64,000 nucleotides of DNA from JAFKFH01 sp017307375 (GTDB lineage Bacteria; Pseudomonadota; Alphaproteobacteria; Ferrovibrionales; Ferrovibrionaceae): positions 806,001 through 870,000 of the forward strand of contig OZ245874.1 in NCBI GenBank assembly GCA_965229335.1, written 5' to 3'. Below are positions 58,701 to 64,000 of the stretch, in pieces. Below the pieces are notes generated by a model. The model had not been told where the DNA came from and made no database searches. It worked only from the letters and a program-made list of their open reading frames with translations. Numbering within the stretch: the first letter of the stretch is position 1; each line of letters begins with the position of its first letter. A program made the position numbers and the translations under genes.

Positions 58701-59586
58701 GCGCGGGGTGACGGCACTGGTGACGCAGACGGCCGCCGGTGCGCCGGGGCGCGGCGCCTCGTCGGACCCGGCGCTGTCGGGGGATGGCGGCTCGATCGGC
58801 TTTGCCAGCCAGGCCGGCGATCTGGTCAACGGCAACCCGTTGCCGGGGCAGATCCATCTGGCGGCCAACCCGCTGGTGCTGCCGGGCCGCACGGCCTACT
58901 GGTCGACGACCGAAGGCGGCAATCTCGCCTGGAGCGTCGAACGCTGGGGCGACCGGGCGCTGGTGGCGGGCCTGGCCTACACGGCCGGGGGCGGCACGGC
59001 GGTATGGGCGGCGGGCGAATGCCGGTTCACCGGCCTGACCTGCCAGGGCACGCTCAGCCAGTGGAACCAGTCGGGCGCGGCGTCATCGCCGGTCGCACCG
59101 GTGACCCTGGCCTTCACGGCCGATGGCCGTCAGGCCGCGATGACGGTCGGCAACGGCGCCGCGCGCACCCTGGTGCCCTATCCGGTGGGCGGCACGCGCA
59201 CGACCGGTTATGCCGGCCTGCCGCAGAACGGCTACTGGTGGGTGCCGGGCAGTGCGGCGGGCGTGAACTCGCTGTTCATCGACACCGATACCCAGGTGGC
59301 GGCGACCGGCGCGGCGCAGCAGAAGTCGCATGTGACGCTGTTCGGCTATGATGCGGCGGGCAATGCGCGCTGGTATGCGGCCGAGGGGACGGTCGAGGCC
59401 GACCAGACGTTCAGCGGCCAGCTCTATCTCTACAGCGGCGGTTCGTCCTGGGCCTCGGCCGGCAGCGGCGGACAGCCGGCGGCGACGCTGGTCGGCACCA
59501 TCCGCCTGAACTTCACCGCCACCGACCGGGCGACGGTGCAGCTGCCCGACGGCCGCTCCGTCACCGCCAGCCGCTGGCGCTTCTGA
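55708..59586 (+). CDS. Large secreted beta-propeller protein with duplicated C-terminal module
   Basis: Protein of 1292 residues. A signal peptide (about 12-36; LLVRCLSVLALFVLVLAGHPMAAAAQ) is followed by an SBBP-type propeller of about seven repeats (45-490; units like SGNVYVYGQFSG then LWVAKVSPGGSVVWAKNFGS). Next come a Pro-Thr linker (about 497-520), an Ig-like region (525-650), a TolB/PD40-like propeller (about 655-1055; SRLPALSWDGGQVVFETAASN, PTVSADGRFVAFRSTATDLV) and two tandem copies of a C-terminal module (about 1060-1160 and 1172-1292). No membrane anchor or LPXTG-type signal is visible, so it is likely exported to the periplasm or surface. ATG 55708 is chosen for its ribosome site and signal peptide. 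Function unknown; binding to polysaccharide or protein is a guess. It is monocistronic, behind an AT-rich promoter region. Confidence 0.8.
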   Translation: MRGCPAPAEGLLVRCLSVLALFVLVLAGHPMAAAAQTVTPNPAWSLAASTEDAGAIGTDSSGNVYVYGQFSGPSTTIGSFTLTRAGGTTNLWVAKVSPGGSVVWAKNFGSATNGQFTSYGMAVDPSGNVYIAGSFGIASVTIGTTTLSLSTGAMRDGVVAKLTSDGSIAWAVSLPGGNTGGSGDIKIYSVALDAANNPVISGSFGGATSTVIGGTTLTRSGYADLIVAKLSATNGGVTWITNFGGTGTVTLFPNVGVDPNDNVYTYGAFGGTSIIFGGTTLTRTGSGGSNLFLAKLNATGTAVWAKGFGATTNLSLVNTPLNGMDVDRDGNSYFIASFSGGNLDVGGTILTKNSTSSTDMVIAKIDTAGNTVWARNYGTTGAASTNGLGVRVDGSGNVYAGGYFNGATIAIGSTTLSRIGTQDGLVIRLNGSGAVTWAQNYGGAGATLTLRPVALSGTNVVATGIFSGGQVSFGSLPQLDNLSTTRVFVAAIGQTTVNPTPTPTPTPTPSPTPTPAPPPSFVSTTTPPPAVLNANTTGAGQGTVSLAASFSNPGSLTFSAAQSSGAPLPGWLTFDPSTVSFAYTVPLPPDLPIQPSADGAADAAVRAGRSVVNTVYPLAVLVQTVPVALTASGGGQSYTATVNMDFYAPRAPVAMTAVSYSAGGISGNAASRLPALSWDGGQVVFETAASNINPAAAGGYSSIARYDGLSGRRDLLSQTAVPGGGVANAADGNSNNPAVSAAGSYAAFSSSAPAVSLTANNRLRQVYRTSLVYPRLSLNEAATPAAVMMSTTAAGLAADAPADLPAISEQGTFVAFESAAANLGPNPDRLSQIWRKDATTGAVVLVSSTAAGVAGNGDSRNVSLSWDGSVAVFDSTATNLVAGGTAGRHVYLKNLTTGQVYRLSAAAGAGNARIDARATSVVYVSSSGTKAQVLRYDIASGTTSVVSATPAGLAGNGDSTQPTVSADGRFVAFRSTATDLVAGYADNGYPQVWVRDVMRGVTALVTQTAAGAPGRGASSDPALSGDGGSIGFASQAGDLVNGNPLPGQIHLAANPLVLPGRTAYWSTTEGGNLAWSVERWGDRALVAGLAYTAGGGTAVWAAGECRFTGLTCQGTLSQWNQSGAASSPVAPVTLAFTADGRQAAMTVGNGAARTLVPYPVGGTRTTGYAGLPQNGYWWVPGSAAGVNSLFIDTDTQVAATGAAQQKSHVTLFGYDAAGNARWYAAEGTVEADQTFSGQLYLYSGGSSWASAGSGGQPAATLVGTIRLNFTATDRATVQLPDGRSVTASRWRF

Positions 59587-59592
59587 CCGGAA

Positions 59593-59622
59593 TGCCGCCG
59601 GCGGCACCTCCCGCCGGCGGCA
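59593..59622. terminator. Hairpin between convergent genes
   Basis: Perfect 12-bp stem TGCCGCCGGCGG (59593-59604) and CCGCCGGCGGCA (59611-59622) with a CACCTC loop, between the large secreted protein gene and the convergent binding-protein gene. There is only a short pyrimidine run after it, but location and strength fit a bidirectional terminator. Confidence 0.7.
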
Positions 59623-59628
59623 CCCCTT

Positions 59629-60654
59629 TCAGCGGATCGGCAGCGCGTACATCAGCCCGCCGTCGGTCCATAGCGCATTCGGGCCGCGGGCGAGCTTCAG
59701 CGGGCTGCCCTTGCCGACATTCCGCTCGAAGCTTTCGCCGTAATTGCCGACCTGGGCGATCAGGGCATAGGCCCAGCCCTCGTCCAGGCCAAGCGCCTTG
59801 CCGTTGCCCTGGGCGACGCCCAGCAGGCGCTGGGTGCCGGGATCGGGATCCTTCAGTTTCGCCGCGGCATTGGCCTGGGTGACGCCCCGCTCCTCGGCCT
59901 CGACCATCGCCATCACGACCCAGCGGACGATGGTAAACCACTTATCGTCGCCCTTGCGCACGAACGGCCCCAGCGGCTCCTTCGAAATCCGGTCGGGCAG
60001 GATGGCGAAGTCGGCTGGGTTGGAGGCAAAGCTTGCCACCGCGGCGGCCAGGGCCGAGGCATCCTGGGTCATGCCGTCGCAGCGGCCCGCGAAGAAGGCT
60101 TCGTACATCCGGTCCTGGCTTTCGTAGACCACCGGCTTGTGCGGCAGGTTGCGGGTGCGAAACCAATCGGACAGGGTCAGTTCGTGGGTCGTGCCCTGCG
60201 CGACGCAGATCACCGCGCCGCTCATGTCCGCCAGCCTGGCGACGCCGAGCCTGGCGGGAACGACGACCGCCTGCCCGTCGTAGAAATTGATGCCGGCATA
60301 CTGGATGCCGAGCCCGGCATCGCGTTGCAGGGTGATCGTCGAATTGCGCGCCAGCACGTCGATCTCGCCGGATTGCAGCGCGGCGAAACGCTGCTGCGCG
60401 GTCAGCGGCGTGAAACGGACCTTCGTGGCGTCGCCCAGGGTGGCCGCGGCGATCGCCCGGCAGAGGTCGATGTCCAGCCCGGTCCAGTTGCCCTGCTTGT
60501 CGGGAAAGGAGAAGCCGGGCAGGCCGGTGTTGACACCGCATTGCAGCACGCCGCGCTCGCGCACGGTTTCGAGGGTTGAGGCCGCCCGGGCGGGCTCAGC
60601 CAGGCCCAGCGCGGCCAGGGCGACGGCGAACAACATGGGACGCAACGGTTTCAT
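59629..60654 (-). CDS. Polar amino acid ABC transporter substrate-binding protein (AapJ-like)
   Basis: Periplasmic binding protein of 341 residues with a signal peptide (LFAVALAALGLAEPARA). The mature start STLETVRERGVLQCGVNTGLPGFSFPDKQGNWTGLDIDLCRAIAAATLGD and the QNSTITLQRD-like ARNSTITLQRDAGLG stretch mark the AapJ/BztA general amino-acid-binding group, known for broad L-amino acid uptake. GGAGGA precedes the ATG. No permease or ATPase genes are next to it, so it must use components encoded elsewhere. It lies 89 bp downstream of a co-oriented aminotransferase gene, which may act on the imported amino acid. Confidence 0.87.
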   Translation of the reverse strand: MKPLRPMLFAVALAALGLAEPARAASTLETVRERGVLQCGVNTGLPGFSFPDKQGNWTGLDIDLCRAIAAATLGDATKVRFTPLTAQQRFAALQSGEIDVLARNSTITLQRDAGLGIQYAGINFYDGQAVVVPARLGVARLADMSGAVICVAQGTTHELTLSDWFRTRNLPHKPVVYESQDRMYEAFFAGRCDGMTQDASALAAAVASFASNPADFAILPDRISKEPLGPFVRKGDDKWFTIVRWVVMAMVEAEERGVTQANAAAKLKDPDPGTQRLLGVAQGNGKALGLDEGWAYALIAQVGNYGESFERNVGKGSPLKLARGPNALWTDGGLMYALPIR

Positions 60655-60743
60655 GCCTGGTCCTCCTCCGGTACCAAGTTGACGGACGATCGTGAATGGG
60701 GCGGGCGATCAGGGCGCCGGGGCGCCGCCGGTACTTCGGGCAG

Positions 60744-62069
60744 TCATGCGGCAAGCGCCGCGTCGATCGATTGACCCAGCCGGTCGACCAGCTGGGCGAT
60801 CTCGTCCTCGTCGATGACATAGGGCGGGGCCAGCAGTACATGGTCGCCGTGGATGCCGTCGACCGTGCCGCCCATCGGATAGCAGATCAGGCCGCGCGCC
60901 ATCGCCTCGGCCTTGATGCGCGCATGCAGGCGGCGATCCGGGGCGAAGGTCGCCTTGGTCGTCCGGTCCGCGACCAGCTCCAGGGCGCGGAACAGCCCGC
61001 GTCCCCGGATGTCGCCGACATGGGGGTGATTGCCGAACCGCTCGGCCAGGGCAGCGGCCAGCGCCTCGCCCTGCGAGCGGACGCGGGCGAGCAGCCCGTC
61101 CTGCTCGATCGTCTCGAGCACGGCCAGCGACGCGGCGCAGGCCAGCGCATGGCCGACATAGGTGTGGCCGTGCTTGAAGGCGCCGCTGCCGGCCAGGATC
61201 GCCCGGTCGATGCGGCCCGAGGCCAGCATCGCGCCGATCGGCTGGTAACCGCCCCCCAGCCCCTTGGCGATCGTCATGATGTCGGGGGTGATCCCCTCCT
61301 GCTCGCAGGCATGCAGCGTCCCGGTGCGGCCCATGCCGCACATCACCTCGTCGAGGATCAGCAGTACCCCGTGGCGGTCGCAGATCTCGCGGATGCGGGC
61401 GAAATAGCCCGGCACGGCGGGCAACGCGCCGGCGGTGGCGCCGACCACCGGCTCGGCGACGAAGGCCATCACGGTCTCCGGTCCCAGTTCCTGGATCTTC
61501 CGGTCCAACTCGTCGGCGACACGCAGGCCGTAGGCTTCCTCGGATTCGTCGCCGCGCCGGTCGCGATAGGCATAGCAGGGGGCGATGTGATGGGCCTCGA
61601 TCAGCAGCGGCGCGAAGATCTCTCGCCGCGCCATGTTGCCGCCCACGGCCAGTGCCCCCAGCGTGTTGCCGTGATAGCTCTGCCGCCTGGCGATGACATG
61701 GCGCCGCCCGGGCTGGCCGATCTCGACGAAATACTGGCGGGCGAGCTTCAGCGCCGCCTCCATCGCCTCCGACCCGCCGGCGACGAAATAGGCTTTCTCG
61801 ATGCCTGGGGGGGCCGAGGCGATCACCCGGTCGGCCAGGCGCTCCATCACCTCGGTGGTGAAAAAGGATGTGTGGGCATAGGCGAGGCGGTCGATTTGCG
61901 CATGCAGGGCCGCCGCCACCTTCGGGTGGCCGTGGCCCAGGCAGGAGACGGCGGCGCCGCCCGACGCATCGAGATAGCGCCGTCCGTCGGCATCGATCAG
62001 CCAGCAGCCGGCGCCGCCGACCGCAACCGGCAGGCCGCCCGTGCCGTTCCTGTGCATGACCCTGCTCAT
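60744..62069 (-). CDS. Class III PLP-dependent aminotransferase
   Basis: Omega-aminotransferase-type enzyme of 441 residues. The N-terminal VAVGGAGCWLIDADGRRYLDASGGAAVSCLGHGHPKV, the AYFVAGGSEAMEAALKLARQYF PLP-phosphate region, SYHGNTLGALAVGG, the LLILDEVMCGMGRTG Asp and the PLP Lys in TIAKGLGGGYQPIGAML are all intact. Such enzymes move amino groups between omega-amino acids, amines or 4-aminobutyrate and a keto acid. ATG 62069 starts the conserved region. It is followed by the amino-acid-binding protein gene. The precise substrate is not readable from sequence. Confidence 0.87.
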   Translation of the reverse strand: MSRVMHRNGTGGLPVAVGGAGCWLIDADGRRYLDASGGAAVSCLGHGHPKVAAALHAQIDRLAYAHTSFFTTEVMERLADRVIASAPPGIEKAYFVAGGSEAMEAALKLARQYFVEIGQPGRRHVIARRQSYHGNTLGALAVGGNMARREIFAPLLIEAHHIAPCYAYRDRRGDESEEAYGLRVADELDRKIQELGPETVMAFVAEPVVGATAGALPAVPGYFARIREICDRHGVLLILDEVMCGMGRTGTLHACEQEGITPDIMTIAKGLGGGYQPIGAMLASGRIDRAILAGSGAFKHGHTYVGHALACAASLAVLETIEQDGLLARVRSQGEALAAALAERFGNHPHVGDIRGRGLFRALELVADRTTKATFAPDRRLHARIKAEAMARGLICYPMGGTVDGIHGDHVLLAPPYVIDEDEIAQLVDRLGQSIDAALAA

Positions 62070-62220
62070 CGTCCGGCGCCCCAGATCCCGTTCTTGCCCG
62101 ACCACAGTGAACTACGCCTCGGCGAATAATGCAACAAATGAAACATATTTTGCTTTTAAGATCCGATTGGTTCATTGCAAACGGGTATCGCGCCGGGCGG
62201 CAAAGCCGTAGAGTCGGACC
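62070..62220. promoter_or_regulatory. Divergent AT-rich promoter region, aminotransferase/helicase
   Basis: This 151-bp gap carries an AT-rich core (about 62125-62180) between the leftward aminotransferase and rightward helicase genes, so both promoters should be here. TGCAA and TTGCA elements are present, but I see no clean operator. Confidence 0.4.
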
Positions 62221-64000
62221 ATGAGCGTTTCGTCCACGCGTTTCGTGCCTGCCTCGCCGTCGCGCAGCGACAGCCACGTGGTCGCCGTGCTCGGGCCGAC
62301 CAATACCGGCAAGACCCATCTCGCTATCGAGCGGATGCTGGGCCACCAGACCGGCATCATCGGCCTGCCGCTGCGCCTGCTGGCGCGCGAGATCTACGAC
62401 CGTATCGCCGCGCAGAAGGGGCCACGGACGGTCGCCCTGGTCACCGGCGAGGAAAAGATCATCCCGCGCGAGGCGCGCTGGTTCGTCTGCACGGTCGAGG
62501 CCATGCCGCTCGACCGCCCGTTCGACTTCCTGGCGATCGACGAGATCCAGCTCTGCGCCGATCCCGAGCGCGGCCATGTCTTCACCGACCGGCTGCTGCG
62601 GGCGCGCGGGCGGCTGGAAACCATGTTTCTCGGTGCCGATACGGTCAAGACGCTGATCCGCCGGCTGGTGCCGGGGCACGAACTGATCCAGCGCGAGCGT
62701 CTGTCGCGGCTGTTCTATACCGGCGAGAAGAAGCTGTCGCGTCTGCCCCGGCGCAGCGCGGTGGTCGCCTTCTCCTCGGCCGACGTCTATGCGATCGCCG
62801 AGTTGATCCGCAGCCAGCGCGGCGGGGCGGCCGTCGTGCTGGGGGCGCTGAGCCCGCGGACGCGCAATGCCCAGGTCGCCCTCTACCAGTCGGGCGAGGT
62901 CGACTACCTCGTCGCCACCGATGCGATCGGCATGGGGCTGAACATGGATATCGACCATGTCGCCTTCGCTGGGCTGCACAAGTTCGACGGTCTGGCGGTG
63001 CGCAAGCTGACGCCGGGCGAGATGGGCCAGATCGCCGGGCGGGCCGGGCGCCACCTGCGCAACGGCTCGTTCGGGACGACGGGCGAGGTCGGGCCGCTCG
63101 ATCCGGAAATGGTCGAGCGGCTGGAGAACCACCATTTCGACCCGATCACCCAGGCGCGCTGGCGGTCCGGCGATCTCGACTTCACCTCGCTGCCGGGATT
63201 GCTCCGCTCGCTCGAGCAGGCGCCGCCCAACGAAGTGCTGCTGCGTGCCCGCGATGCCGAGGATTACCTGACCCTGCGCGCCCTGGCCGGCGACCAGGAG
63301 GTCGCCGACCAGGCCCGCAGCCGCGGCAGCCTGCGGCTGCTGTGGCAGATCTGCCAGATTCCCGATTTTCGCAAGACCCTGCACGACCAGCATGTCCGGC
63401 TGGTGCGCGCGATCTTCCTGCATCTGGGCAAGCCGGACGGCGTGCTGCCGGCCGACTGGGTCGCCAGGCAGATGACCCAGCTCGATCGGACCGACGGCGA
63501 TATCGACACCTTGTCGACGCGGCTTGCCCATATCCGTACCTGGACCTACGTCTCCCATCGCGCCGAATGGCTGGCCGACCCCAAGCAGTGGCAGGAGCGG
63601 GCCCGGTCGATCGAGGACCGCCTGTCCGATGCGCTGCATGCCCGGCTGACCCAGCGCTTCGTCGACCGCCGCGCCGCCATGCTGTCGCGCAGCCTCGACG
63701 ATGGGCCCAACCTCACCGCCGATATCGCAGCCGACGGCACCGTTGCCGTGGCCGGCGAACCGGTCGGCCGGCTCGACGGTCTCGCCTTCCGGCCGCTGGA
63801 AGGGGCGGGCCAGCATCGCGCATTGCGCGCCGCGGCCAACCGGGTGCTGGGCGATGCGCTGCGCAAGCGCGCGACCCGGCTCGCCGAGGCGGCGGACGAG
63901 GCCTTCGACCTGCGCGATGACGGTGCCGTCACCTGGGACGGGGCTGTCGTCGCCCATCTCGGCCCCGGCGATTCGGTACTGAAGCCGCGCTTCCGGATCG
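62221..64000 (+). CDS. Suv3-like superfamily 2 helicase (3' end beyond window)
   Basis: About 593 residues visible, open to the window edge. Walker A is VLGPTNTGKTHLAIERML near 25-43, with the GPTNTGKT form typical of Suv3-type RNA helicases. Motif II is LAIDEIQLCADPERGHVFTDRLL near 100. Motif VI region QIAGRAGRHLRNGSFGTTGEVG lies near 280. A helical C-terminal region follows. Relatives unwind RNA in degradation or processing; alphaproteobacterial members are common and usually chromosomal housekeeping genes. The start ATG at 62221 gives a short unstructured N-terminus before Walker A. The C-terminal extension lies outside the window. Confidence 0.87.
   Translation, partial: MSVSSTRFVPASPSRSDSHVVAVLGPTNTGKTHLAIERMLGHQTGIIGLPLRLLAREIYDRIAAQKGPRTVALVTGEEKIIPREARWFVCTVEAMPLDRPFDFLAIDEIQLCADPERGHVFTDRLLRARGRLETMFLGADTVKTLIRRLVPGHELIQRERLSRLFYTGEKKLSRLPRRSAVVAFSSADVYAIAELIRSQRGGAAVVLGALSPRTRNAQVALYQSGEVDYLVATDAIGMGLNMDIDHVAFAGLHKFDGLAVRKLTPGEMGQIAGRAGRHLRNGSFGTTGEVGPLDPEMVERLENHHFDPITQARWRSGDLDFTSLPGLLRSLEQAPPNEVLLRARDAEDYLTLRALAGDQEVADQARSRGSLRLLWQICQIPDFRKTLHDQHVRLVRAIFLHLGKPDGVLPADWVARQMTQLDRTDGDIDTLSTRLAHIRTWTYVSHRAEWLADPKQWQERARSIEDRLSDALHARLTQRFVDRRAAMLSRSLDDGPNLTADIAADGTVAVAGEPVGRLDGLAFRPLEGAGQHRALRAAANRVLGDALRKRATRLAEAADEAFDLRDDGAVTWDGAVVAHLGPGDSVLKPRFRI

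Noticed and set aside
60709..63957. Leftward open frame of about 1080 codons
   Set aside because: Spans the aminotransferase in another frame and the helicase on the opposite strand, so it cannot be a single real gene.

Overview
The window is about 64 kb of uniformly GC-rich, densely packed DNA with no rRNA, tRNA, IS element, prophage or CRISPR array. It looks like an alphaproteobacterial chromosome, probably Rhodospirillales-like. The reasons are the codon style, many ABC-importer operons, a zwf-edd-glk-eda Entner-Doudoroff operon, a GltD-like/2-oxoacid:ferredoxin oxidoreductase set, and the alpha-E/ATP-grasp/transglutaminase locus. I cannot fix the genus from sequence alone. Nearly everything below rests on reading protein motifs by eye; no database search was possible.

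Layout. 1-7.1 kb: a leftward srf-type operon (SrfB, cut by the window edge; an SrfA-like membrane protein; a second SrfA-like protein carrying a von Willebrand A domain) faces a rightward membrane-anchored trypsin-like protease. 7.3-12.1 kb: a possible 29-codon leader ORF, then korC-korA-korB for a 2-oxoacid:ferredoxin oxidoreductase with its own NAD(P)H module. 12.1-16.8 kb: a TetR gene followed by a frameshifted FAD-dependent amino acid dehydrogenase, then a Nudix hydrolase, LysR, TetR and a dCMP-deaminase-type enzyme. 16.9-29.0 kb: twelve co-oriented leftward genes. Two paralogous amidohydrolases bracket a TetR regulator, a branched-chain-amino-acid-type importer, a GAF protein and a polyamine-type importer. 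29.0-30.2 kb: a diguanylate cyclase. 30.4-40.3 kb: a leftward sugar supercluster made of zwf-edd-glk-eda-hexR followed by a xylose/glucose-type ABC importer and an SMP-30 lactonase.

40.4-46.3 kb: a DUF3750 protein, CorA, an orphan Hcp, then ACC deaminase coupled to an HpaB-family flavoprotein with a divergent TetR gene. 46.4-53.1 kb: a three-gene amidoligase-type operon (permuted ATP-grasp/alpha-E fusion, transglutaminase, transglutaminase-DUF2126) closed by a strong terminator. 53.2-54.9 kb: leuD-leuB without leuC. 55.0-59.6 kb: a TM2 protein and a 1292-residue secreted repeat protein behind an AT-rich region. 59.6-64.0 kb: an amino-acid-binding protein, a class III aminotransferase, and the start of a Suv3-like helicase cut by the right edge.

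The parts most worth following up are the srf locus with its actin-like ATPase motifs and facing protease, the amidoligase operon with no proteasome-like Anbu beside it, the HpaB-like/ACC-deaminase pair, the two-importer/two-amidohydrolase operon, and the secreted protein with a tandemly duplicated C-terminal module.
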